Shown here in pieces: positions 54,568-64,000 of a stretch of DNA of 64,000 bases. Positions within the stretch are counted from its first letter, which is position 1, and the number at the start of each line of letters is the position of its first letter. Origin of the DNA: CAYMTR01 sp964393405 (GTDB lineage: Bacteria > Bacteroidota > Bacteroidia > Bacteroidales > Prolixibacteraceae); assembly GCA_964393405.1 (NCBI GenBank), contig CAYMTR010000004.1, forward strand, positions 1-64,000, given 5' to 3'. The notes below the pieces were generated by a model, which saw only the letters and a program-made list of their open reading frames with translations, searched no databases and was not told where the DNA came from. Both the position numbers and the translations under genes were made by a program.

Positions 54568-55863
54568 ATGAATAAATTTTTACTTACACTTGTGGGAGTA
54601 TTATGTACTGCTTCCCTTTTTGCACAGACAGACTTGATTATTTCTGAGTATGTTGAAGGATGGTCGAATAATAAGGCTATCGAAGTATACAACCCCACTT
54701 CATCGGCAGTAAATTTAAAGAACTACAGATTGACCCGTTATTCCAACGGAGCTGATGTACCTCCTGCATCTTCAAATTGGTATATTGTTTTACCAGATGT
54801 TGAGTTAAAACCATTTAAGTCTTACGTATGCGTTATTGATAAGAGAGATCCAAATGGAGTAGATCAGGAAGCTCCTGTTTGGGAACAGCTTGCAGACCGA
54901 GCAGATGCATTCCTTTGCCCTGATTATGATGTAAGCAAGGCTTTGTATCATAATGGTGATGATGCCATTGCGCTTGAAAGAACTGACGGTACCCTTGTTG
55001 ATTTGTTCGCAAGGTGGGGATCTCCACGACCTGCAGAAGCTGCAATGCCCGGTTCAACATCACTTGTTAGAAGCTGGACTAACACTTCACCTTTTTTCAC
55101 AGGTGTAGGTATTGGGATTACAGCCGATCATACTCTTATAAGAAAATCAAATATAGTTGCAGGTGTTACTGCAAATCCTTCAATGTTTAATCCTCTTGCT
55201 GAATGGGATTCATTATCAGCAAATACATTCCATAACCTAGGGTGGCATAAATGCGATATTGCTCCGGCCAATGCAACTCCTGTTTTTGCTAAGGATTCAT
55301 TCGAATTTGTGATATGGAAACAAAGCTCTGGCGGTACTGTTTTGGGCAAACTTGAGGCTTCAGATGCCGAAGGTGATGCATTAAGATATTTTATAAACAA
55401 GGGTAATTATGTGTATAACAGTGAAGACGTTAGAAAAGAACCCTTTAAAATAAACAGGGAAACCGGTGAAATTACTGTATCTGATCAGGGAGCAATGTTG
55501 GAAAGTACTTGGGATACTTTGTTCATGAGCGTTTCTGTTAATGATGGAACATCTGAAACCGCTTGGATTACTGCTAAAGTAATTTTATCTGATATTCCGG
55601 TTTCAAGCAAAAATATTAAGAAAGGGGATCTTAAAATCTTACCGTTCGAAAGATTAGATAACACATTTAAAGTTATAGCATCAGAGGCAATATCAACAAT
55701 TACTGTTTTGTCGATAGATGGAAGGAAAGTTTATACAAGGAATTACAATAAGGGTTCCAACAATCAAATTGTCCAATTACAAGGAATTAAATCGGGATTA
55801 TACATATTGTCAGTTTCTTATTCTGACAATAAATTTGAAAGCTGTAAAATTACTGTAAAATAA
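54568..55863 (+). CDS. T9SS-exported lamin-tail-domain protein with cadherin-like module
   Basis: ATG at 54568 starts a signal peptide (MNKFLLTLVGVLCTASLFAQ); the longer frame to a TTG at 54556 adds only four residues. A lamin-tail domain (about 22-175) shows DLIISEYVEGWSNNKAIEVY, NLKNYRLTRYSNG and DDAIALERTDGTLVDLFARWG. A cadherin-like module (about 235-345) has VFAKDSFEF..GTVLGKLEASDAEGDALRYFI and FKINRETGEITV. A T9SS type A domain ends the chain (FKVIASEAISTITVLSIDGR, ending CKITVK). In Bacteroidota, lamin-tail domains are frequent in secreted nucleases and phosphatases, though none is fused here. It starts a four-gene run. Confidence 0.9.
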   Translation: MNKFLLTLVGVLCTASLFAQTDLIISEYVEGWSNNKAIEVYNPTSSAVNLKNYRLTRYSNGADVPPASSNWYIVLPDVELKPFKSYVCVIDKRDPNGVDQEAPVWEQLADRADAFLCPDYDVSKALYHNGDDAIALERTDGTLVDLFARWGSPRPAEAAMPGSTSLVRSWTNTSPFFTGVGIGITADHTLIRKSNIVAGVTANPSMFNPLAEWDSLSANTFHNLGWHKCDIAPANATPVFAKDSFEFVIWKQSSGGTVLGKLEASDAEGDALRYFINKGNYVYNSEDVRKEPFKINRETGEITVSDQGAMLESTWDTLFMSVSVNDGTSETAWITAKVILSDIPVSSKNIKKGDLKILPFERLDNTFKVIASEAISTITVLSIDGRKVYTRNYNKGSNNQIVQLQGIKSGLYILSVSYSDNKFESCKITVK

Positions 55864-55874
55864 AGATGCAGTAG

Positions 55875-58628
55875 ATGAAGAAATTTCTATTTGTCGGCAT
55901 TATGCTGATTTCAGCTATATCATCTTTCGCTCAGTATAAGTTAAACGGTAGGGTAAGAGACATCAATTCCGGAGAAACTTTAATAGGCGCAAATGTCCTA
56001 ATAAAAGGGACAACATATGGTACAATTACTGATTTGAATGGTAATTACGAAATTGGATTACCAAATGGTAAATATGAAGTTGTATTCTCATATGTTGGTT
56101 ACACTTCATTTAATCAGAATTTTGAAATAAAGGGGAAGAATGTTGTTTTAAATGTTGAACTTGAAACAGCGCTTGAACTTGATGAAGTTAAAGTTGTGGC
56201 AGATGTTGCAAGGGCAAGGGAAACTCCGGTAGCCTTTTCAACGATAAGTCCTAAGAAGCTTGAGGAAATACTTGCAGCACAGGATATTCCGATGGTTTTA
56301 AATTCTACTCCAGGTGTTTATGCTACTACCGGTGGAGGAGGTGACGGTGATGCGGAAGTAACAATTCGTGGTTTCAGTTCAAGGAATGTAGGTGTACTTT
56401 TAGACGGAGTACCAGTTAACGATATGGAAAACGGACAAGTTTACTGGTCTAATTGGTTTGGCCTTGATGCCGTTACACGTTCTATTCAGGTTCAAAGAGG
56501 TCTTGGTGCATCCAAACTTGCTCTTCCTTCTGTTGGGGGTACAATCAATATAATAACTAAAGGATTCGACAGTCGCAAGGAAGCAAGTATAATGCAGGAA
56601 GTTGGTTCTGATGGATACCTGCGTACAAGTTTCGGCTATTCTTCAGGTAAAATTGGAAAAAACTGGTCGATAACTGCAGCAGGTTCATACAAGCAAGGAA
56701 ACGGATGGGTTGATCAAACCTGGACTAAAGGTTTTTTTTATTACCTTAAGGTTGACAAGAAGCTTGGCAAGCATACATTATCATTATCGGCATACGGAGC
56801 ACCCCAAAGTCACGGTCAGAGATCGTACATGTTGCCTATACAGTATTTCGATTCTGATCTTGCCCGAAAGTTAGGGGTGCCTGAAACGGATATTGCTAAG
56901 GTTATTCCTCGCGGAACAAGATATAACCAACATTGGGGATATCTTACACGTACTGCTGATGATCCAGATGCTAAACCTGTACCTTTTAATGAAAGGGTGA
57001 ATGAGTATCACAAACCCCAATTTACATTTAAAGATACTTGGCTTGTGAATGACAAAATTGTTGTTTCTAATATTGCTTATCTTTCAATTGGTAATGGAGG
57101 GGGCGTAAGAGCTAAAGCTACTCCTGCTTCTTTAAGGGATTCTCTGGGTCTTATGGATTTTCAATCAATATATGATAGAAATGGCAGTGATTATTCAGTA
57201 AATACATTATTCGACCCTGAGCTTCATAATTCAGGGAATTATATGAGAAGGTTGGTCAACAGCCATCGCTGGTTTGGACTTTTATCAACAATTACATATG
57301 AATTAAACGAAAGGAATAACCTTTCAGGAGGTTTAGACCTTCGTAGTTACAGGGGAATTCACTATGAAGAGGTATATGATCTTCTTGGAGGAGATTATGC
57401 AGTGTTTGACTATATCACAGACTGGGATGAAAGTACCAAATCTAAATATATTCTTAAGGAGGGGGATGTGAACAACTTTCACAATGATGGATTTGTACGC
57501 TGGGGAGGTATTTTCGGACAATGGGAATACAAAGATGACAAGGTTAGTACGTTTGTAAACCTGACTGCTGCCAACTCGGGATACCAGAGGTCTGACTATG
57601 TAATAATGAGAAAAACTTTCAACGCTCAAGAGCGTGATGGTTTCATATACAAAGATATCGACGGACAAAAAGTAGAATTTACCAAGTGGAATTGGTTCCC
57701 GGGATTTACAGCTAAAGGTGGTGCTAACTATAACTTTACTAAACACATGAATGCCTTTGTTAACCTTGGATTCCTTAGTAAAGCTCCAAGGTTTAATAAT
57801 GTTTTTGATTACGATAACACATTGTTCAGGGATATCAAAAACGAGATTGTGAAAGCAGTTGAACTTGGATATTCATACAGTAGCAACCGTTTTACTGCTA
57901 ATCTAAATACCTACTATACTATTTGGGAAAATAAACCTGTTGACAGTGCTTCTAAGATTGCTGTAGAAACTTCACCAGGGGAATATGAAGAGTTTTCGGT
58001 TAATATCAACGGTATGAACGCCCTGCATATGGGAGCTGAGTTTGATTTTATTTTTAAAATTACTGATAACTTAGACTTGCAAGGATTAGTATCGCTTGGC
58101 GATTGGAAATGGAATTCTGCCGATACTGTACGTGTGTATGACGATAACCAGAATCTTATTAAAAGTCAGTTCTTTGATGCTAAGGGAGTGCATGTGGGTA
58201 ATTCTGCGCAGACTCAAATAGTAGGAGAAATAAGGTGGGAACCGATTAGGGGTCTTTATATTACTCCAAAGGTTACATACTTTGCTGATTATTATGCCGA
58301 TTTCGATCCTATATCTCTTAATGGCAAACCTAATTCTTATACGTGGTATGATGAAGCAACCGGAGAACATGGACCTGCAAAGGATTCTTGGGAAATCCCT
58401 GCTTATTATATTATTGATTTTCATGCCGGATACAATTTCCGATTGTTTAAGAAAAGGTTTCAATACAGGCTTAATATACTGAATGTACTGGATAAGGACA
58501 GGATCATAAATGCCCAAAATAACGATCCGTACAATGGTCAGTCATACAATTCTTTTGACGCCAAATCTGCTGCAGTATTTTTTGGACTTGGTAGATCTTT
58601 CAACATGAGCTTGAAAATGACATTTTAA
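55875..58628 (+). CDS. TonB-dependent receptor with carboxypeptidase-like N-terminal domain
   Basis: A signal peptide (about 1-19) precedes a carboxypeptidase-like domain (about 20-108; LNGRVRDINSGETLIGANVL, VFSYVGYTSFNQNF). The plug (about 115-235) has VTIRGFSSRNVGVLLDGVPV, YWSNWFGLDAVTRSIQVQRG and LPSVGGTINIITK. The barrel (about 240-917) carries FRLFKKRFQYRLNILNVLDK near its end and closes FNMSLKMTF. It is not a SusC protein and has no SusD partner. It starts 11 bases after the lamin-tail gene and 7 bases before the endonuclease gene. The gene order suggests it imports breakdown products of DNA or other phosphate-rich polymer. Confidence 0.95.
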   Translation: MKKFLFVGIMLISAISSFAQYKLNGRVRDINSGETLIGANVLIKGTTYGTITDLNGNYEIGLPNGKYEVVFSYVGYTSFNQNFEIKGKNVVLNVELETALELDEVKVVADVARARETPVAFSTISPKKLEEILAAQDIPMVLNSTPGVYATTGGGGDGDAEVTIRGFSSRNVGVLLDGVPVNDMENGQVYWSNWFGLDAVTRSIQVQRGLGASKLALPSVGGTINIITKGFDSRKEASIMQEVGSDGYLRTSFGYSSGKIGKNWSITAAGSYKQGNGWVDQTWTKGFFYYLKVDKKLGKHTLSLSAYGAPQSHGQRSYMLPIQYFDSDLARKLGVPETDIAKVIPRGTRYNQHWGYLTRTADDPDAKPVPFNERVNEYHKPQFTFKDTWLVNDKIVVSNIAYLSIGNGGGVRAKATPASLRDSLGLMDFQSIYDRNGSDYSVNTLFDPELHNSGNYMRRLVNSHRWFGLLSTITYELNERNNLSGGLDLRSYRGIHYEEVYDLLGGDYAVFDYITDWDESTKSKYILKEGDVNNFHNDGFVRWGGIFGQWEYKDDKVSTFVNLTAANSGYQRSDYVIMRKTFNAQERDGFIYKDIDGQKVEFTKWNWFPGFTAKGGANYNFTKHMNAFVNLGFLSKAPRFNNVFDYDNTLFRDIKNEIVKAVELGYSYSSNRFTANLNTYYTIWENKPVDSASKIAVETSPGEYEEFSVNINGMNALHMGAEFDFIFKITDNLDLQGLVSLGDWKWNSADTVRVYDDNQNLIKSQFFDAKGVHVGNSAQTQIVGEIRWEPIRGLYITPKVTYFADYYADFDPISLNGKPNSYTWYDEATGEHGPAKDSWEIPAYYIIDFHAGYNFRLFKKRFQYRLNILNVLDKDRIINAQNNDPYNGQSYNSFDAKSAAVFFGLGRSFNMSLKMTF

Positions 58629-58635
58629 ATAAAGG

Positions 58636-60813
58636 ATGATGCGTTTTCTTATTGTTGTTTTTATTTCATTTCTTTTATCAAATATCGTCTTTGCTCAACC
58701 TGCAGGTTATTATAATGGTACTTCAGGCAAAAGTGGTGATGAGCTTAAGAGTTTGTTGAATGATATTATCAGCAATCATGTTGATTTTTCATATAGCCAG
58801 GCAAGGTATATTATTAATTATTCTGATGCAGATCCGGATAATCCCAATAATGTAATCCTTTTCTATACTCAGAGGTCTCAGGATGCTACTGCTTATGGAA
58901 CGGGAGGAGATTTTATAAACAGGGAACACGTATGGGCTAAATCACATGGCGACTTTGCAGGGATAAGACCAATGGACGGTGATGCCCACAATCTTAGACC
59001 TGCTGATGCTTCTGTTAACGAAGACCGTAGCAATAAGGATTTTAGGGATGTAAAGCCAAATGGATATCAGCATACTGAGGCTAGCGAATGTTGGTATAAT
59101 AACGATTACTGGGAACCCGGACCTGCTACCAAAGGACAGGTTGCAAGGATTATCTTTTATATGGCTACCCGTTATGAGGGTGAGAATGATGAAAGAGACC
59201 TTGAGCCGATTAAAGGGACTACGTCTTCATCACTACCCCAGCATGGAGATCTAAATTCCCTTCTTCAATGGAACAGGCTTTATCCTCCTTCTGATTTTGA
59301 AAGGCGAAGGAATGAAAGGATATTTACTGTTCAGCAGAACAGAAATCCATTTGTCGACAATCCGAAGTTTGCTGATCTTATATGGGATAATTTTTCGCCA
59401 GATGTGTTATTAATCGACAGCCTTGATATGATTCCGGTTTTTCCAAAGCCGGGAGATAAAGTTACAATAACAGCAACAGTAGAATGTATTGAAGAAATAG
59501 AAAATGTAACTATAAACTGGGGTAAGTCGCTAGGTATTGAAACTAATCAGATCCTGATGACTAACCTTGGAAATAAATATTCTGCGATTCTTAATCTTGA
59601 AAATTTTAACAGCGGAGATATTCTTTACTTCACTATTTCAGCAGCAACATCCAGTTTTAATAATTCGATAAACGGTTCTATCGAATTGTGCAGAGATATT
59701 AAAATTGAAGATATTGCAAATATTGGAGAGGTTCAGGGTTCTACAGATATATCTCCGATGAATGATAAAATAATCACAATTGCCGGAAGAATTAACGCCA
59801 ACTTCGATAATTCATTTTATTTACAACAGGGTGACGATCCAAATTCAGGTATTTGTGTATTTGGAACCCTAAAAACAGGGCATGTTGGGGACAGTGTAGT
59901 TGTTACCGGCAAGGTTGTCGAATACAATAACCTGACTGAATTGTCTGAAGTTGGTTACTGTTATAATTTTAAAAACAATCAGGAGGTTGAACCTATTGAG
60001 ATTACTGCTTCAGAAGTAGGTGAAAAATACGAAGGGATGCTTGTCAAAATTAAAAACGTCGTATTTACACAGGGAGGATTAACAGTCCCCGATGAGAATA
60101 CATCTTATATTTTTTCTGATTCAACAGGTTCCTTAACTTTGTTTTCACGCTTCGGATCAAGGTTAGTTGGTAAAAAGATACCTAAAGGAATTACAGATGT
60201 GACAGGAGTTGTAAGTCAATACCAAAACACTTATCAGATCCTTGCAAGAGATATAAACGACTTTTCGGCTGGAGATGATAAGGAAGGCCCAGTAATTGTA
60301 AATGTCTCTCTTCTTGATAAGGAATGGATAACTATTGAGTTTGATGAAATTATCGATAAGACGACTTCAGAGCAAATATCTAATTATAACTTCAGCGATG
60401 GTATTAGTATCATTGCTGCATATCGTTATGAAGAAGGAAATACAGTTATTCTTCAGGTGGCTAACATGAGCAAGGGAGACCATACTCTGACGATAAATGG
60501 AATAAGTGATGTTTCAGGCAATATTATTGATAATGCTGTTTTCGTTTTTAATTCTACGTTCTCCTCAGTAAATGAGCTTGCAAATAATGTGTTTAAGATA
60601 TATTTTAACTCTGATTGCAATGAAATATTTGTTGAATCACAAAACATTATAAGGCAGATACAGGTTTTTGAAATAACAGGTAGATGTATTTACAGAGAAG
60701 GTTTTAAAGACAAAGTTGTCTCTCTGAAAATTAACAGTGGTAAAGGGGTATATTTTTTAAGAATTGAAGAGTCGTCAGGTAAGGTGAATAATAAAAAGAT
60801 AGTAATTCGTTAA
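58636..60813 (+). CDS. T9SS-exported endonuclease I with OB-fold and Ig-like domains
   Basis: Signal peptide about 1-20. The Endonuclease_1 (EndA/NucM-type) domain spans about 25-245. Its His-metal-type motif is NREHVWAKSH at 95-104 and the second signature is DAHNLRPADASVNEDRSNKDF from 116, so an active Mg-dependent nuclease for DNA or RNA is expected. A beta-sandwich (about 258-345), an OB-fold of the DUF5689/YhcR kind (about 350-530; GEVQGSTDISPMNDKIITIA), an SbsA-like Ig domain (about 545-640) and a T9SS C-terminus (ending NNKKIVIR) follow. It lies 7 bases after the TonB receptor gene and 10 before the PLD gene. Confidence 0.94.
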   Translation: MMRFLIVVFISFLLSNIVFAQPAGYYNGTSGKSGDELKSLLNDIISNHVDFSYSQARYIINYSDADPDNPNNVILFYTQRSQDATAYGTGGDFINREHVWAKSHGDFAGIRPMDGDAHNLRPADASVNEDRSNKDFRDVKPNGYQHTEASECWYNNDYWEPGPATKGQVARIIFYMATRYEGENDERDLEPIKGTTSSSLPQHGDLNSLLQWNRLYPPSDFERRRNERIFTVQQNRNPFVDNPKFADLIWDNFSPDVLLIDSLDMIPVFPKPGDKVTITATVECIEEIENVTINWGKSLGIETNQILMTNLGNKYSAILNLENFNSGDILYFTISAATSSFNNSINGSIELCRDIKIEDIANIGEVQGSTDISPMNDKIITIAGRINANFDNSFYLQQGDDPNSGICVFGTLKTGHVGDSVVVTGKVVEYNNLTELSEVGYCYNFKNNQEVEPIEITASEVGEKYEGMLVKIKNVVFTQGGLTVPDENTSYIFSDSTGSLTLFSRFGSRLVGKKIPKGITDVTGVVSQYQNTYQILARDINDFSAGDDKEGPVIVNVSLLDKEWITIEFDEIIDKTTSEQISNYNFSDGISIIAAYRYEEGNTVILQVANMSKGDHTLTINGISDVSGNIIDNAVFVFNSTFSSVNELANNVFKIYFNSDCNEIFVESQNIIRQIQVFEITGRCIYREGFKDKVVSLKINSGKGVYFLRIEESSGKVNNKKIVIR

Positions 60814-60823
60814 AATTTCTGAA

Positions 60824-63037
60824 ATGAAACACTTATTTATTTGTTTAATCTTAGCTATTAGCAATATACTTGTTATAGGTCAGACTCCCATATCTGAAGT
60901 ACAGGGGCAACAGGACACTTCACCCTTAGACGGACAATCGGTGACTATCACAGGAATAGTCACAGGAGTATCTGCCGGAAATGGATTCTTTGTTCAGGAT
61001 GGACAAGGAGCATGGTCTGGAATTTATGTTTACGACCCTTCAAGAAATCCAATGCCGGTAATAGGCGATTCAGTTTTACTTATAGGTTCTGTTACTGAAT
61101 ATTATAACCTCACTGAGATAAAAACATTAACATCATTTCAGATACTTGCTTCAGGGAAAGAGATTCCCGCACCTGTTGAGTTGAAGTCTGGTGAAATTGC
61201 TGAGCCTTATGAAGGTGTACTTGTCAAAATAAACAATGTTGTTTGTACAAATCCAAACCTTGGTTATGGTGAATGGCAAGCAGACGATGGAAGCGGACCG
61301 GTTGTAATAAATGATTTTATTTTTAAGTACACTCCCGAGGAAGGAATTTCTTATTCTGTTACAGGAGTTCTTGATTTTTCTTTCGATTTTTATAAGATAG
61401 AACCCAGAAATGCAGATGATGTTATTATCAACGCTCCTTTATACTTCGTTGAGGGACCTCAACAGATTAATATTTCCGGAAACTCTGTAACATTGAAATG
61501 GAAGACAAATGAACTGTCAACTACTGAGTTGGTATATGGTAAAACAATAGATATTGAAGTTGGTCCTATTGTTATTAAGGACTCTGTCACTGAACATGAG
61601 ATCACTATTAATGATCTTGAACCCGGAGAAATTTATTATGTCAAAGCATACTCTGTAATGGGTAATGATACTACTCCCTCCGATATAAAATCTTACACAA
61701 CCATGTCTAATTCCAGCGGAGAAATGCACTTTTATTTTGGATATGGTTCTTTTACAATGTTGACATCAAGTGGCGGTACTGGAGCAGATGAATTCTATTT
61801 GTCTTCATTTACAGACACTATTGCCGCTTATATTCAAAGGGCTCAGAATACTCTTGATATTGCAATTTACGACGTAGTAAACCATTGCCCCTGCAGCGAT
61901 AAGCAGAATACCAGAATCTTCGATGCAATTACTGAAAGAGCTAAAGCAGGTGTAAAGGTTAGGATCATTACTGATGACACCTCAAGTGACCCATTCTTTA
62001 CAGAAATCATGAATTACGCTCAGGTTATGTGGGGGAACCAGAATGGGATTATGCACAATAAATTCATTGTGGCCGACCGAGAAAGTGAACAATCAAGCTG
62101 GGTTGTTACCGGTTCTGTTAACTGGACTTATAACAACCTTGTAATGGACGCAAATAATCTTGTTTGTATTCAGGATAAATCATTGGCAAAAGCTTATACT
62201 GCTGAATTCGATGAGATGTGGGGAGGTTCTTCAGATACTCCCAATTATGATAAAAGTTTTTTTGGTTTAAGAAAGAAGCAGAATACTCCACAAAAATTCA
62301 TTATTGATGGAACTCCAGTAGAGTTGTATTTTTCTCCTTCAGACAATACTGAAAAACATATAATTGAAGCACTTAAAACAGCCAACCACGAAGTTAGCCT
62401 TGCAATGATGGCATTTACTTCCGACGGTCTGGGGCAGGCAATAAGGCAGATCAGCAAAGATGGGATTGAAGTTTTTGGGACTATTGACTATGTAGAATAT
62501 GACAGTACAGAATATGAACTTATGAGAAAAGAAGGTGCCGATATTGAGGGTTTTTCTAATCCCAACGGGTTATCATGGCCTACTGACCCTACTATTCACC
62601 ATAAGTTTGCTGTGGTTGACTATTATCATGAAGATTCAGACCCTATGGTAATTACCGGGACTCATAACTGGACCGCTTCTGCCGAAACCAAGAATGATGA
62701 GAACACCCTCATAATTCATGATGAAGCAGTAGCACGGATTTTTAATAATGAAATTATCAGGTTGAGGGGTTTAAGTTCTTCATCATCGAAGGCAATAAAT
62801 GAAAAGAGGTTTAACGTATATCCTAATCCATTTGAATTTGGTATTCATTTAAAAGATTTTTCATCTTATTCTGAAATAACCATAAGAGATTTTAACGGAA
62901 GGAGCCTCTTTAAAAGTGGTAAACATGGTACTCAATATTTTGACCTGTCTTTTCTAAAACCGGGTATTTACTTCCTTGAAATATTATCTAATGACAATTT
63001 AAGAAAGGCTAATATCCAAAAAATAGTCAAACTTTGA
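60824..63037 (+). CDS. T9SS-exported phospholipase D-family protein with OB-fold and FN3 domains
   Basis: After a signal peptide (about 1-19) come an OB-fold (about 20-200; ISEVQGQQDTSPLDGQSVTI), related to that in the previous gene, and a FN3 module (about 205-290; LKWKTNELSTTELVYGKTI). The PLD superfamily part (about 315-650) has two HxK motifs: His411-Asn-Lys413 with GSVNWTYNNLVMDANN downstream, and His592-His-Lys594 with GTHNWTASAETKNDEN. Both halves are complete, so it should be active, as a nuclease (Nuc-like) or phospholipase. A T9SS domain (YPNPFEFGIHL, ending KIVKL) closes the chain. The OB-fold pairing with endonuclease I favours nucleic acid as substrate. Confidence 0.92.
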   Translation: MKHLFICLILAISNILVIGQTPISEVQGQQDTSPLDGQSVTITGIVTGVSAGNGFFVQDGQGAWSGIYVYDPSRNPMPVIGDSVLLIGSVTEYYNLTEIKTLTSFQILASGKEIPAPVELKSGEIAEPYEGVLVKINNVVCTNPNLGYGEWQADDGSGPVVINDFIFKYTPEEGISYSVTGVLDFSFDFYKIEPRNADDVIINAPLYFVEGPQQINISGNSVTLKWKTNELSTTELVYGKTIDIEVGPIVIKDSVTEHEITINDLEPGEIYYVKAYSVMGNDTTPSDIKSYTTMSNSSGEMHFYFGYGSFTMLTSSGGTGADEFYLSSFTDTIAAYIQRAQNTLDIAIYDVVNHCPCSDKQNTRIFDAITERAKAGVKVRIITDDTSSDPFFTEIMNYAQVMWGNQNGIMHNKFIVADRESEQSSWVVTGSVNWTYNNLVMDANNLVCIQDKSLAKAYTAEFDEMWGGSSDTPNYDKSFFGLRKKQNTPQKFIIDGTPVELYFSPSDNTEKHIIEALKTANHEVSLAMMAFTSDGLGQAIRQISKDGIEVFGTIDYVEYDSTEYELMRKEGADIEGFSNPNGLSWPTDPTIHHKFAVVDYYHEDSDPMVITGTHNWTASAETKNDENTLIIHDEAVARIFNNEIIRLRGLSSSSSKAINEKRFNVYPNPFEFGIHLKDFSSYSEITIRDFNGRSLFKSGKHGTQYFDLSFLKPGIYFLEILSNDNLRKANIQKIVKL

Positions 63038-64000
63038 ACCCTTTTACTTTATCTATTCATGTTTTCAGGCGCGACTTAAGGCTTCAGGATAACAATGCCC
63101 TGATTTCTGCTCTTGAGAATTCTGAGAAAGTTATCCCAGTATTCATACTTGATGAACGTCAGCTTACAAGCCAATACTTCGGTAAGAACAGCTTCAGTTT
63201 CATGATAGAATCGCTTAAAGAGCTTGACCATGACTTAAGGAAATATGGCTCTCATCTTTATATTTTTAATGGTATTGCCTCTGATATAATTGAAAGACTG
63301 ATTAAGGAAAATAAAGTTCAAGCTGTATTTCTAAATAGGGATTATACCCCATTTAGCCGTATCAGAGATAAGGAAATTGAAAGTGTTTGCACAAAAAATA
63401 ATGTCCGCTTAATTCCCTGTACCGATACATTGTTATGTGAACCAGAATTACTTTTAAAAGCTGACGGAAAGCCTTACTCCCTATTTACTCCTTTCTTTAG
63501 AAAAGCAGTATTGATAAGTGTTCCCGAACCGCTTAAAAATGAACTTAGTAATTATTATTCTGAAGGAATAAATTTTCATCCTAAATCAGATATTCTTAGT
63601 CAATATAAGAGTGAAATATCAAACGAGAGGTTCTTAATAGGGGGACGCTCTGAAGGAATTAAATTGTTGAATGAGATTCACAACCTTGAAGATTACAATA
63701 AACAGAGGGATATTCCTTCTGTAAAAGGCACTTCACACTTATCTCCCCATCATAAATTTGGCACCATTTCTATCAGGGAATCTTATCATACAATAGTTAG
63801 ATTTTTCGACGAGGAACACCCTTTAATTAGAGCCCTTTTCTGGAGAGACTTCTTCACTCATATTGCTTATCATTTTCCAGAAATATTCGGAAAACCTTTT
63901 CAAAAGAAATATGAAAATATTGAATGGGATGACGATAATGCCCTTTTTGAAAAGTGGTGCTCGGGTAAAACAGGTTTTCCAATAGTGGATGCTGGAATGA
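63034..64000 (+). CDS. Deoxyribodipyrimidine photolyase / cryptochrome, 3' end outside window
   Basis: The frame is open from TTG at 63034 to the window end (322 codons). There is no ATG before 63202, and a start there would lose the essential FRRDLRLQDN motif, so TTG is the likely start. It overlaps the PLD stop as TTGA. The N-terminal alpha/beta domain (about 5-130) has IPVFILDERQ and VQAVFLNRDYTPFSRIRDKE. The FAD-binding part includes GTSHLSPHHKFGTISIRE, LIRALFWRDFFTHIAYHFPE and GKTGFPIVDAGM. It repairs UV photoproducts with light, or senses light if a cryptochrome. The C-terminal Trp-rich part lies outside the window. Confidence 0.93.
   Translation, partial: MNPFTLSIHVFRRDLRLQDNNALISALENSEKVIPVFILDERQLTSQYFGKNSFSFMIESLKELDHDLRKYGSHLYIFNGIASDIIERLIKENKVQAVFLNRDYTPFSRIRDKEIESVCTKNNVRLIPCTDTLLCEPELLLKADGKPYSLFTPFFRKAVLISVPEPLKNELSNYYSEGINFHPKSDILSQYKSEISNERFLIGGRSEGIKLLNEIHNLEDYNKQRDIPSVKGTSHLSPHHKFGTISIRESYHTIVRFFDEEHPLIRALFWRDFFTHIAYHFPEIFGKPFQKKYENIEWDDDNALFEKWCSGKTGFPIVDAGM

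Overview
The window is AT-rich DNA from a member of the phylum Bacteroidota, probably a Bacteroidales-like or Marinilabiliales-like bacterium; genus cannot be fixed from sequence alone. The signs are two SusC/SusD pairs, many large secreted proteins with C-terminal type IX secretion (T9SS) sorting domains, TonB receptors with carboxypeptidase-like N-terminal domains, few Shine-Dalgarno sequences, and promoter elements of the TAnnTTTG type. I saw no rRNA, tRNA, CRISPR array, transposase or phage gene.

Region 1 (1-14.2 kb) is a mosaic of mostly unrelated plus-strand genes: a partial DUF7000 protein, a lipoprotein, a C10 cysteine protease for T9SS export, an AbrB-like small protein, an overlapping pair of pentapeptide-repeat protein and DUF1016/YhcG PDDEXK nuclease, two six-helix membrane proteins, the ribosome GTPase RsgA, a minus-strand methyltransferase, a Crp-like regulator, a class C beta-lactamase-fold hydrolase, a TetR regulator with a clear promoter-operator, and an SdiA-regulated-type beta-propeller.

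Region 2 (14.2-30 kb, minus strand) is a close-packed six-gene run: outer-membrane beta-barrel, a ~2,430-residue TANFOR-like multidomain protein, a fibronectin III protein, a LolD-like ABC ATPase, a 1,077-residue FtsX/MacB-like permease and a small outer-membrane protein. It looks like an envelope or surface-assembly unit. A two-copy dispersed repeat sits between the first two genes. A separate T9SS-exported lamin-tail protein follows (30-34 kb).

Region 3 (34.5-50 kb, plus strand) is the most striking block: FAS1 lipoprotein, SusC, SusD, FAS1 lipoprotein, FAS1 lipoprotein, SusC, SusD, ended by a strong terminator. It resembles a polysaccharide utilisation locus but has no glycoside hydrolase, peptidase or local regulator; fasciclin-domain lipoproteins take the place of enzymes.

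Region 4 (50-54.3 kb, minus strand) has a family 4 glycosyltransferase, a PQQ-type beta-propeller, quinolinate synthase NadA and a small outer-membrane protein.

Region 5 (54.5-64 kb, plus strand) is a tight run of T9SS lamin-tail protein, TonB receptor, secreted endonuclease I, secreted phospholipase D-family protein and a DNA photolyase that starts with TTG overlapping the previous stop and runs off the window. It suggests extracellular nucleic acid breakdown and uptake.
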